This document shows positions 11,588 to 20,994 of a DNA stretch of 64,000 nt, piece by piece. A model generated the notes under the pieces. It made no database searches. It had not been told where the DNA came from and was given only the letters and a program-made list of their open reading frames with translations. The stretch comes from Cristatella mucedo (Eukaryota; Bryozoa; Phylactolaemata; Cristatellidae). How positions within the stretch are numbered: position 1 is the first letter of the stretch; each line of letters starts with the position of its first letter. The stretch is from positions 1,731,001 through 1,795,000 of the forward strand of contig WPIO01000054.1 of NCBI GenBank assembly GCA_009760855.2, read 5' to 3'. Made by a program: the position numbers and the translations under genes.

Positions 11588-13386
11588 ATGACACTTGTTA
11601 TTTCACCTATTTTAGCTTCAGAAAGTGGTGCTTATAATTACCAACCATTTGCAGGAGTAACTAATTCAAAAATAAATAGAGTTTCAGATATTGATAGAAT
11701 AATTAGAACACAATTTGCAGCACAATTTTTAAAAAGAAAGTAGAGGAATGGTTAGAAATAGATTCTAATTGGATTATAGTTGGAGTTAATGCTATTTATG
11801 CGAAGTTTTCTTATTTTCGGCACAAATTCGGCGGTAGTTACTTGTCAATGCCAGAAGGATTAGAAAAGAAGAGATCAACAATTAATATAAAGAATGAATC
11901 AGATAATCTTTGTGCTTTTTGGTGTGTGTTAAGGTTTCTTCACTGGAGAGATAATCATCCAGAGTCTATTGCTGATTTAAAGGAAATATTACATGAGAAA
12001 TATTCACAACATTTAAAGAGAATAGAAGATTTGTTTTAAGTTAAGGAGAATTATCCCTCAAACGTATTAAATGTTATTGATATTTCTCATTTAGCTGAAT
12101 TATTTAACATAACTATTAATGTTTACGAATATGATAATAAAATTCTAACTCCACTTATAGTAGTTGAAGAAGAGAAAGAGAGGCATTTAGATCTTCTTTT
12201 GTATAGCACTCCAAACAAAAGCAACTTTCATTATGTAATTATTAAAAACTTCAATGGATTGTGTAGAAGTAGCAAAGGATATGGAACACAGCTTACTTGT
12301 AAAATATATTTGTGTAGATTTTACTCTAAAGATAAACTAGAATCACATGTTGATGCTTGCAAACGTGGAAATGATGGTAAGTCTAGAATAAGAATGCCAA
12401 GTGCCGATAGTAAAAAGGAGATAAATGTTATTTTAGAGATTATGCTAAAACGTTATGGTGTCCTTATGTTGCTTATGCAGACTTTGAATGCTTACTTACA
12501 AGCGTTAGAAAAACAGATAAAGAAGATCCTACAACTCCATAAGGTACTTTTCGAAAGCATATTCCTTATTCATCTGCTTATACTATTATTGATTATGAAG
12601 GAAAACAAAGAACATTTAAATTATTCAATGGTTCAAATAATGTTAGAGATCTATTAAAAAGTTTATTAGAAGAAGTTGAAAGAATAAAAAGTGAAATTAA
12701 ACATATTCTTGATAAATATGAAAAGTTTGATTATAGTAATTTTAAGGAAGAAGACAAAAAAGATTTTGAGAATGCAACTGTTTGTCATATTTGCGATTTA
12801 GATTTAGATGGAGATAAAGCTTTAGATCATTGTCATTTAACAGGAAAGTATAGGGGTGCTGCACATAATGCTTGCAACTTAAATCTCAGTATTAATCCTT
12901 AGAAGTTTAAGCTTCCAGTATTTACTCACAACTTACAAGGTTACGACTCACATTTATTAGTACAAGAGTTTCAAGATTTAAAACTAGATAAAAAAGTCAT
13001 TGCCAATAACATGGAGAAATATATAAACATTGAAATTGGCTCACTTAGTTTTAGAGAATCTTTACAAATGTTGCAAAAAGGTTTAGCAGATCTTGTAAAT
13101 AATGTTGTTAAATCAGGAAAACCATTAGAACAAACAAGAAATTACTTTTCAATGTTGGATGATAATGAATTCAATCTATTAAAAGAAAACGGTATATTGC
13201 CCTATGAGTATATAGACTCATTTTCAAGACTAGATGAAAAGTCGCTACCCCCAATTAAAAGCTTTTATAGCACATTAAATGATACAAACATAGATGAAAA
13301 AGATTGTGATCGTGTTAAGAAAGTTCGAGCATTGATGAAAAAAATAGATCCAAGCACTGAAGATACATTAGGAAAGTATAGTAATA
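11588..13386 (+). pseudogene. Family B DNA polymerase of Polinton type, N-terminal part
   Basis: First part of the replicative polymerase, broken by several frame changes and in-frame stops (for example near 11743, 12037, 12430, 12541 and 12899). In order: a Polinton-polymerase N-terminal region with a Cys/His cluster near 12290-12360 (C..C, H...C spacing); the exonuclease I motif YADFE (DFE at 12480-12488); an HNH/endonuclease-VII-like insertion with CHIC and DHCHLTGKYRG (about 12785-12870); and the exonuclease II motif HNLQGYDSH (about 12930-12956). The frame runs straight into an L2 insertion at 13387. Damage makes this copy non-functional as it stands, unless some indels are assembly errors. 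Confidence 0.85.
13377..13386. repeat. Target-site duplication of the L2 insertion, left copy
   Basis: TATAGTAATA, identical to 16347-16356 on the other side of the LINE. Confidence 0.85.
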
Positions 13387-16346
13387 ATAACAATAATAAT
13401 ATTGCACTTGATAAAGCGCCCTCAGAGAACTTAATCTCTTTCTAGGTGCTTTACATTTGCTGCAAAGTGATACGCAATAGAATAGTAAGTAAAATCATGC
13501 TTGAAAAACAAACAAAATGAATAACATGGTTAGGGGTTACATGCACTGGGTCAGCATGCAAATGTGGTTAGTGGCAGCATGAACAGTGTCAGCACGCATA
13601 AGCACATCGAGGACGAATCACAAGGACCCACTAAATGCTGTCCTAAATAGGTGTGTTTTTAAGTTTCTTTTAAATATGGTCAGGTCAGGGGATGTTCTGA
13701 TGCAGGTCGGGAGGGAGTTCCAGGCTGTGGGAGCATACGAGCTAAATGCACGGTCTCCAAAGGATTTAAGGTTTGTACGAGGTATTTCTAGACTGTTGGA
13801 TTCCGAAAAGCGAGTGGTACGATGCTTTGCCTGATGGGGTAGTGTATCTGAAAGATAGGCTGGAGCCATAGAATGAAGAGACCTAAAAGTGAGCGACAAA
13901 ACCTTGAAGTCAATCCGTTGCTTGACTGGTAACCAGTGCAGGTCGGCAAGAAGTGGAGTAATGTGGCAACTGCGACGCTCACGACAGACAAGCCTAGCTG
14001 CAGAGTTTTGCACCAGCTGCAATCGCCTGATCGCACATGCTGGTAGGCCAGTAAGCAGTGAGTTGCAGAAGTCGAGACGAGATGTCACGAATGCATGGAC
14101 CAACTTGGACGTGGTATCCTTATCTAAACAAGCCCGAATTTTAGCAATGTTATGAAGCTGAAAATAGGCTGATTTGACTGTGGAGCTGATGTGGTCGTCT
14201 AACGAGAGGTTGCTTTGGAATATGACACCTAGATTTCGAGCTGATTCAACTGGAGATATGCTGGCAGAGCCCATTTTGAAAGTCAGCCTTTCCAATTTCT
14301 GAATAACACTAGGTTTGCCCATAACTAGTAAGTTAGTTTTATCATCGTTTAGTTTTAGAAAATTTGCTGCCATCCGTGATCGGATGTCATCAATGCATGC
14401 AGCAAGTGAGTTGAGAGAATTTGAGGTGCTCGAAGGGTGGGAGGGATCAAAGCAAAGGTACAACTGAGTGTCATCCGCATAGAAGTGAAAGCCTAGATTG
14501 TGCTTGGCAATCACATCAGCGAGAGGGAGAGTATAAACGGTGAAAAGGACCGGACCTAGCACAGAGCCCTGAGGTACTCCATATTTTAGAGGTACTTCAG
14601 ATGATCTTTGTCCATTCACGTCAACACTCTGGAGTCTCCCACTGAGATAGGACCTGAACCACTGCAGAGCAGTGCCAGTGATGCCCAGGCGAGATGAGAG
14701 GCGCTCTAGAAGAACTTTGTGATCGATGGTATCAAAAGCCGGCCGAAAGATCGAGCAAAACAAGAAGAGACACTCTACCCATGTCTGCATTCCTAAGTAG
14801 GTCGTTGTATACCCGAAGCAATGCTGACTCTGTGGAGTGATTAGCTCTAAAGCCAGACTGGAACTTACTAGCAAGGTGTGAGGTTTCGATATACGAGTTC
14901 AGCTGGTCTGCCACGACCCGTTCCAGTGTCTTTGATAGGAATGGTAGAAGGGAGACTGGGCGGTAGTTGCTTAAGTTCTCTTGGTCTAGTGTAGCTTTCT
15001 TGAGAAGTGGCCTGACTACAGCTTTTTTGAAAGGTGCTGGGACCTGACCTGAGGCTAATGACATATTAATGATGTTGGTTATGCATGGCAGCAGCAGATC
15101 AATGCAACGTAGGAGCAGGACAGTGGGAATAGGGTCCAGTGGACTTGTTGTCTTCTTTGATTGAGATACGAGCTTTAGGACTACGTCACTGGTGACCTGT
15201 TTAAATGCAGACATTGAGGCGCAGCCAGGAACCGAGGAACAGCATTCTAGTGGGAAGGTTGTCATCGCAGGGATGGATTCCCTGATTTTGTCTATCTTCT
15301 GCACAAAGAATCGAGAGAAGCGATCGGCTAGATCATCACAAGGATCATCAGGTAAGGAGCTAACCTGGGAACGGTTGAGGAGATGGTTTATTGTCGACAT
15401 CAGCATTTTTGGATTGTGCATCTGTGATTCAACAATGTTTCTATAGAAGCTAGACTTAGCCTTTGCTAGGATCGATTGGTACGACCTACAGTAGTCTCCA
15501 TATGCCTGTCGATGGACATTTAGTCCGGATCTTTTGTATGCCTTTTCAAGCTTTCGTTTAGTAGACTTGATGTGGGTAGGGCCATGCACATGAGTCACAA
15601 GAGATAATGAGTCTGTCAATGTACGAAATTCGGTGCTGAAAGCGTCAGATAAGTTATCAAAGTGAACGTTGAAATCACCCATAACGAGGAAGGATTGATT
15701 TCTTGCACACAGAATCGAAATGAGATCGGAGAAATCTGAGATAAAGGAGGATTTGGTACCTGGTGGGCGATAGACTACTGCCACTATCGGTAGCTTGTTT
15801 TCGGGTGAGACCAGGACAATTGATTCAAAAGACTGTTTCGAGGGTACCGCAAATGGCTTGAAGTTGAATTTCGAGCGCACGATCATAGCAACTCCACCTC
15901 CAGTTTTGATTGATCTAGGGGTGTGAAAGAACGTGAAACCAGATGGAGTAGCGTCTTTAATTGTCGGGTAGTTTATCGATTTCAGCCAAGTTTCAGTTAG
16001 GGCGAGCAGGTCGATACCATTTTCAGAAATAAGGTCGTTTATTACTAGAGGTTTATTGCACATTGAGCGAGGATTCCAAAGGCAAGCGTTAAGTCTGGCC
16101 GATTGGGTTACAACAGGCCTGATGACCACTAAGTTTGAGAGATTTACAGTGACGCATGCGGGGGAGCGTGCTAAGCGGTTCGAGACAATGCTAGGAATAC
16201 CAAACGAGCAGCGTCTGAGCTGGCGGTTCCGGCCACCGCGGCGGCTACGGGGTGCTTTCCTTTTGTTAATGCATAGTTCATGAATCTTAGCAACAACATT
16301 AATATCTAGGAATGCATTTGATATACGATGACGAAGCGATAGCAGC
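13387..16346 (-). mobile_element. L2-type LINE inserted in the polymerase gene
   Basis: A 2,960-bp LINE on the minus strand flanked by a 10-bp target-site duplication. Its 3' end (left) has an ATT/ATTGTT-type tail next to the stem-like GATAAAGCGCCCTCAGAGAA..TTTCTAGGTGCTTTACAT sequence typical of L2-clade tails. Its coding part has an APE-like endonuclease and an RT. It inserted after the Polinton was already in the genome. It appears to contain one internal deletion (near 15.5 kb) and one frameshift (near 14.75 kb). Confidence 0.9.
13618..16129 (-). pseudogene. L2 endonuclease-reverse transcriptase ORF, frameshifted
   Basis: The first frame (16129 to 14732) starts with an APE-like endonuclease: NPRSMCNK, LTETWLK near residue 45, VAVVYRPPG near 115-125 and MGDFNVHFD near 150. 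It then jumps after THIKS directly to RKLEKAYKR. The decayed copy at 6.15-6.33 kb keeps extra sequence at this point, so an internal piece is missing here, probably including the C-terminal catalytic part of the endonuclease. The RT follows (LLKKATLD..NYRPVSLL). A frame change at about 14745 passes to the second frame (14874 to 13618), which has DTIDHKVLLERL, GVPQGSVLGP, the catalytic FYADDTQLY, and a C-terminal region ending near LKTHLFRTAF. Confidence 0.85.
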
Positions 16347-16356
16347 TATAGTAATA
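16347..16356. repeat. Target-site duplication of the L2 insertion, right copy
   Basis: TATAGTAATA, matching 13377-13386. Confidence 0.85.
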
Positions 16357-18080
16357 TTTATCTAACTATGGATGTCCTTCTACTTCCAGATGTATTTAAA
16401 CATTTTAGACATTGTTTAGATCTTGCCAATTTCCTTATAGCACCAGGTTTAACTTGGTCTGCAGGTTTGAGATTTTCAAAGGTTAAACTAGATTTATTAA
16501 CAAACTTTGAACATTTTGACTTCTTTGAAAGTGCAATAAGAGGTCGGAATAACGCAAGCATCATGTAGATATGTCAAAGCAAACAATGAAATGGCTTCTA
16601 ATTATGATAGTACTAAAGAAAAGAGTTGGTTACTTTATGTTGGTGCAAATTCATTATATGCTACAGCAATGACGCAGCCACTTCCAATATCTAATTTCAA
16701 GTTTTTAGATAGTAAACAAATAAAGAAGATTACAACTAAGAAGATATTATCGTTAAAAGAGGATGCAGAAACTGGTTATGCTTTTGAAGTGGATACGCAC
16801 TGTCCAGCAGAATTACACGACACTCACTCTGATTGTCCTATTCTACCAATTAGGTAGGCGTTGAAGAATACTCTGAATATCAAAAGAAAACGTCGTTAAG
16901 GGATGATAAGAAGAAAATAGATGAATGTGAAACAAAAGTTGAAAAGCTGATTGTTGATCTCGAGCCTAGATTTAAATATGTTATTTATTATAGAAATCTA
17001 CAACTTGAAATTGAAAGAGGATATGTATTGACAAAGATACATAGAGTAATGAGTTTCACACAAAGCAGATGGTTGAGTGGATATATAATTAATAACATTG
17101 AAAGAAGAAAAGTAGCAAGGGACGAGTTTGAAAAGGAATATTATAAACTCAAAAACAATGCATTCTTTGGAAAGACAATGGAAAATGTTAGAGAACGAGT
17201 AAACATTGAATTGTTTGATCTAAAATAGGATAAGGATATTGCAGTTTCAGATAAAAGAGTGATGAGTAATGTATTACTTGTGAGTGATGTGAGTGAGAGT
17301 AATGAGTGCAAGGTTTAAAGATGGAAGATTGTTTAATCGAGATTTAGTTGGAATTAAAACAACGAAAGCAGAGATCTGTCTTGATAAACCTATTTATTTA
17401 GGTTTTACAATTCTAGATAATTCAAAACTAATAATGCAGGATTTCTATGATAACACAATAAAAGATTATTACAATGATAAAGTAACACTTGCTAATGCTG
17501 ACACTGATTCTTTGGTAATGCAAATTGATACTGATAATGTTTATAGAGACTTTGAAAATTATTTAGATTACCTAGATTTGTCTGGTTATCCTAAGAATTA
17601 AGATATATGGAAAGTAGAAGGAGCAGAAAAGATCATACCTGCTAATAAGGGAAGTCTAGGGAAATTCAAGGGTGAAATATGTGAAAAATATTCAGTAGAT
17701 CCAAAAACAAAAGATTTCATTAGAGATGAAAAGGGGGATATGATTGAAAAATCAATTGTACTTGATGAGTGCGCTTTCTTAAGACCAAAACTTTATTCAA
17801 TGCAGATAGCTATAAAGAAAGATAAAGGAATAGAAGTTACATCTGCAGTCAAAAAAGCAAAAGGAACACAGAATGATGTAGTAAAGAAGTGTTTGACTCA
17901 TTCTGAATATGTTGGTTGTCTTAAAACTGGTTCTGATGTTTATTGCCATCAATCAAGATTTCAATCTAGAAACCATCAAATTTTCACCAATCTAAAAAAG
18001 CACTATCAGCATTTGACTCAAAACGATATTGGTTAGACTGTGGAATTCATAGTTACTCTTACGGTCACTATAGGATAAAA
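16347..18080 (+). pseudogene. Family B DNA polymerase of Polinton type, C-terminal part
   Basis: This continues the polymerase after the L2 insertion, in the frame expected if the LINE and one duplication copy were absent. The start holds an exonuclease-III-like MDVLLLPDVF. Polymerase motif A region YVGANSLYATAMTQ (about 16636-16677) has GGT (Gly, 16642-16644) where catalytic Asp is expected. Motif B is KNNAFFGKTMENVRERV (about 17150-17200). Motif C is ADTDSLVMQI (about 17500-17527) with both Asp present. A C-terminal PKLYSM..KKAKGTQ..VVKKCLTH region follows. In-frame stops occur near 17226 and 17599, with frame changes near 16575, 16854 and 17285. It would be inactive as written. Confidence 0.88.
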
Positions 18081-18120
18081 GATTCAGCAGGGCACTATAA
18101 AACTTGTAATATTAGTATAG

Positions 18121-18273
18121 ATGCCGAAAAGAAAGATTGAAAACACTAAACCATTACCAGTAAAGAGAGTTAGATTTTCAGATAAAAAGAAAAAGCAAAA
18201 CGATAAAAAACTAGTTGATATACAAGAAGAAGTAGAGTTATACGAGTCAATGGAGAAATTAAATATATATTAA
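18121..18273 (+). CDS. Small basic protein (50 aa)
   Basis: Intact short frame starting at ATG 18121 just after the polymerase remnant. The N-terminal 30 residues are Lys/Arg-rich (MPKRKIENTKPLPVKRVRFS then KKKKQ), resembling a nuclear localisation signal or a nucleic-acid-binding tail. The last 20 are acidic and probably helical. No family recognised. The next gene starts 24 bp downstream. Confidence 0.55.
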   Translation: MPKRKIENTKPLPVKRVRFSDKKKKQNDKKLVDIQEEVELYESMEKLNIY

Positions 18274-18297
18274 TAAAATTATTTTTACTATTATAGG

Positions 18298-18543
18298 ATG
18301 GATCCCAAAGAAATCGATATTACCAGTTCTGATAGTGAGTCAGAGTATTCAGAGGATTCAATTGACGACCTTGATTATCAAATGGAAACAGAATCTGAAT
18401 CTGAGTCTTATACTTCTGAAGAATCATCTTACATTGAAACAGAATCTGAATCAGAAGATGAAGAGGTAGATTTAGAAGAACTTCTATTTGGTAAAAAAGA
18501 GTCTTTTGAATCATTAGACAGTTCAGAAGGTGAAGAGATTTAA
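18298..18543 (+). CDS. Acidic Ser/Glu-rich protein (81 aa)
   Basis: Intact frame dominated by Ser, Glu and Asp (repeats of the type ETESESES and SESEDEEVDLEE), with no hydrophobic core and hence probably disordered. It follows the strongly basic 50-aa protein and might act as a charge partner, but that is speculation. The start is preceded by TACTATTATAGG, a weak form of the element's start-codon motif. Low-complexity acidic frames can be fortuitous, but the spacing and start context support a gene. Confidence 0.6.
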   Translation: MDPKEIDITSSDSESEYSEDSIDDLDYQMETESESESYTSEESSYIETESESEDEEVDLEELLFGKKESFESLDSSEGEEI

Positions 18544-18570
18544 TTTCAATTAAATAAAATTTTATTTTCA

Positions 18571-18583
18571 TATATAGAAAATG
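18571..18583 (+). promoter_or_regulatory. TATATAGAAA start-codon motif
   Basis: TATATAGAAA abuts ATG at 18581. The same motif abuts the starts of many genes in this element. Confidence 0.6.
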
Positions 18584-18856
18584 GATGTCTCAAGAATTTT
18601 AAGTTGTGAACAATCTAGAGAAATGGCAATAAAAATCTGTCTTCAAAAACTTAAAGGTCAAGATCAACGTATTGTTAAACATTCACTAGACAAACTCATT
18701 CCAGATATTGATAGTTCTTATATTAGTATTCTTATAGATATATGTAATACATGTGACAAACTAATGGAGAGTCGTAGTAAGATAAATGAGATGCTTGAAG
18801 AGGCAAATAAAAAATCTAAAACACCAAAAACAAAACCAGGAGTAGTGATTAATTAA
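18581..18856 (+). CDS. Small helical protein, paralogue 1 of 3 (91 aa)
   Basis: Intact frame beginning MDVSRILSCEQSREMAIKIC. It shares a pattern with the next two genes: an N-terminal RIL.(C/H)(E/K) segment, Ala and Cys in the first helix, a middle basic stretch, then (L/P)(P)D..(I)..LI.(I/M)CD..D and a charged C-terminal helix. Here the conserved part reads ILIDICNTCDKLMESRSKIN. The C-terminus adds a basic tail (KKSKTPKTKP). Family unknown; probably all-helical. Head-to-tail arrangement with the two relatives implies tandem duplication. Confidence 0.75.
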   Translation: MDVSRILSCEQSREMAIKICLQKLKGQDQRIVKHSLDKLIPDIDSSYISILIDICNTCDKLMESRSKINEMLEEANKKSKTPKTKPGVVIN

Positions 18857-18863
18857 ACAATAC

Positions 18864-18876
18864 TATATAGAAAATG
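18864..18876 (+). promoter_or_regulatory. TATATAGAAA start-codon motif
   Basis: CTATATAGAAA directly precedes ATG at 18874. Confidence 0.6.
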
Positions 18877-19155
18877 GAAGATGAAATTAAAAGAATTTTA
18901 AATCATAAAGATGTTGAAATCTATGCTCGTAGTATTTGTATAGCAATGTTTAAGTTTGATATAGATAGAGATTTTCATTATAATATTTATAAACTACCTG
19001 ATTCAATTATTGCAGAATTAATAAAAATGTGTGATGTTTTTGATGAAATACGAGAGTGCAATTATTCAATAGAAACTATCTATAAAGGTATTTATAGTAA
19101 AAAAAATTTTCAATATTATATAGAAAATGGATATTGCAAGGATTCTATGTTGTGA
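18874..19155 (+). CDS. Small helical protein, paralogue 2 of 3 (93 aa)
   Basis: Intact frame. It has the family pattern: IKRILNHKDVEIYARSIC at the N-terminus and LPDSIIAELIKMCDVFDEI in the middle. The C-terminal 16 codons read through the promoter motif and start of the third paralogue (29-nt overlap, ending TGA at 19153-19155), so the true stop may have been lost. Function unknown. Confidence 0.72.
   Translation: MEDEIKRILNHKDVEIYARSICIAMFKFDIDRDFHYNIYKLPDSIIAELIKMCDVFDEIRECNYSIETIYKGIYSKKNFQYYIENGYCKDSML
19118..19129 (+). promoter_or_regulatory. TATATAGAAA start-codon motif
   Basis: TTATATAGAAA directly precedes ATG at 19127, inside the end of the upstream paralogue. Confidence 0.6.
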
Positions 19156-19354
19156 AAGAGCTAAAAATACTGCATATAGTGTTTGTTCTAAAAGATTTAA
19201 AGTTTGTGGATCTAAGATGCTTACAAATCTATTTTCTTATATTTCTATGTTACCTGATTCAACTATTGAAGATTTAATTAAAATTTGTGATATTTGTGAT
19301 AAAATAGAAGATTATAATAACAAGCTATATAATATTTGTTCAGTAGTTTTCTAA
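19127..19354 (+). CDS. Small helical protein, paralogue 3 of 3 (75 aa)
   Basis: Intact frame. N-terminus MDIARILCCERAKNTAYSVC is very close to paralogue 1; the middle has LPDSTIEDLIKICDICDKIE as in paralogue 2. It is the shortest member and lacks the basic tail. The three genes lie within 0.8 kb, each behind the same start-codon motif. Family unknown. Confidence 0.75.
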   Translation: MDIARILCCERAKNTAYSVCSKRFKVCGSKMLTNLFSYISMLPDSTIEDLIKICDICDKIEDYNNKLYNICSVVF

Positions 19355-19423
19355 AATTATCGTCATAAATGATTTTTCATTAATCTGTGTGCATGTATTT
19401 TATTTTTTATTGTTATATAAGAA

Positions 19424-19893
19424 ATGGAAGCCGTTACTGATCCGATGCTAGCAACTTCTGCATTAGCACTTAAATCTTACGTTGATTATCTTGTTAGATC
19501 AAGAATGACAGAATATGATGAAAAACAACTCAGTTCTGATATTTCACTTATGACTGATGAGTCTGTTAAGAAATTCTATCTTGATGAAGCAGATTCTGAA
19601 GCACAAAAAATTATTACTGCAGGTCAAACTGAAGTTCTATCAGGTCTTGAGGAAAGAGTTAGATCTAAAGTCTTCTAGATGATCCTAGTGAGATTGCTGA
19701 TTATACTACATGGATTGCATCACAACTTCCATCAATGTCTACAGTCATATCTGGAGTATCTGGTGTTAAACCTGATATCACTGGAATTGTTAAAGACGAA
19801 TGTTACGCAGTTCTACCAAGTATTACTGATGGTAAGAGTGCAAAACAAAAAGCAGCTGAAGCAGCACTAGCACAACCCGATCCTGTAGTTTAA
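19424..19893 (+). pseudogene. Hypothetical protein, one frameshift
   Basis: ATG 19424 follows TTATATAAGAA, a variant of the start motif. The first 84 codons are open (MEAVTDPMLATSALALKSYV..). At about 19673 the protein-like signal moves to another frame, which continues DDPSEIADYTTWIASQLPS to a TAA at 19893 after an Ala-rich C-terminus. Read across one indel it would be about 156 residues. Not recognised. Confidence 0.55.
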
Positions 19894-19919
19894 TTAATTT
19901 AAATAAAATATAAAAACGA

Positions 19920-19932
19920 TATATAGAAGATG
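19920..19932 (+). promoter_or_regulatory. TATATAGAAG start-codon motif
   Basis: TATATAGAAG abuts ATG at 19930. Confidence 0.6.
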
Positions 19933-20265
19933 AACACTGAGACAAGAAGTAAAGACTGTCTTGAAGAAGCACAAGGACAACAGCATTCAAACTTTAAAAT
20001 CTGTTCTTATCCAACGGGTAGAATTGAAGACATCAGATCAACTTTTTTAGATGCTGTAAAACTAGTATTAGAATATAAAGCACTTAGAATTAAACAATCT
20101 GAACCAGAAATAGCAAATATATTTGTTAAAGTTAGAGATGGTTCAATTTTTGAAGATTTCCTTAAAGACTTAAAAATAGAAAAAATAAATAGTATGAGGT
20201 CTAAAGCCTACTCTAAAAAAATAGAACTAACTAAACAAATGAAAGATTCTGAAAAAGAGTTTTGA
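19930..20265 (+). CDS. Hypothetical protein (111 aa)
   Basis: Intact frame behind a perfect copy of the start motif. The composition is charged and helical, with KKIELTKQMKDSEKEF at the C-terminus. No domain recognised. It ends 43 bp from the convergent stop of the next gene, so the two are tail to tail. Confidence 0.65.
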   Translation: MNTETRSKDCLEEAQGQQHSNFKICSYPTGRIEDIRSTFLDAVKLVLEYKALRIKQSEPEIANIFVKVRDGSIFEDFLKDLKIEKINSMRSKAYSKKIELTKQMKDSEKEF

Positions 20266-20307
20266 TATACCTTAATAATTGATTAAAGAAACAATGGATT
20301 GGAAGAT

Positions 20308-20886
20308 TTAAATCGGCACGTCTTCCGCAGGATCATATCCAGTTGGAGGAGGACTATCTTGAGCAGATTCTTCACCTTCAAGTGGTTCAATAATTACAGA
20401 TTGCATAACTGGATAAAAATGAAAAGGAGCACTAATAAATTTTTTAACTTCTTCAGAAGTTACTGTTTCACCTGCTACCCATGATGCAAGTTCAAAACGA
20501 TTTTCATATTTAGCAAGGTCAAAAGAAAAGGATTCTGAGAAAATTACTCCATTTACTAATAAAATTTCAATATAATCCAAATCAGTTGGAGTTGAAATTG
20601 TACCAAAATTCAAAATAGGATAAACAAGATTAAATGCAATTGTTGTTGATACAGGAGTATCAAAAAGAGTAATAAAACTAGAAATAGATTCACTTAATAG
20701 TAACGTATCATTACTCTCAAAACCATAATGTTTAATGTCAATTAAGCTAGGTAGATATAGATTTTGTGAATGCAGTTTGTGATTATATTTTAAAAATATA
20801 ATATCATCATTTGCTTTACTTATATAAATAATTACACCAACTACAACAAATTTATAATTCACTCTTGTTCTGTTATCATCTTTCAT
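20308..20886 (-). CDS. Hypothetical structural-type protein (192 aa)
   Basis: Intact minus-strand frame. The N-terminal 140 residues alternate beta-prone segments (FVVVGVIIYIS, TIAFNLVYPILNFGTIS). The C-terminus is acidic and Pro-rich (EPLEGEESAQDSPPPTGYDP). No family recognised. It is adjacent to the minus-strand fibre-like gene, so a virion role is possible but not shown. Confidence 0.6.
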   Translation of the reverse strand: MKDDNRTRVNYKFVVVGVIIYISKANDDIIFLKYNHKLHSQNLYLPSLIDIKHYGFESNDTLLLSESISSFITLFDTPVSTTIAFNLVYPILNFGTISTPTDLDYIEILLVNGVIFSESFSFDLAKYENRFELASWVAGETVTSEEVKKFISAPFHFYPVMQSVIIEPLEGEESAQDSPPPTGYDPAEDVPI

Positions 20887-20994
20887 TAAAAATGATTTGT
20901 TAATATAACCTTTTTGAAGACTGTATATCTAATATTATCACTAATAGAATTACTACTTTCTACAACTACAAAATTAATATCTTTATTTTTATTT

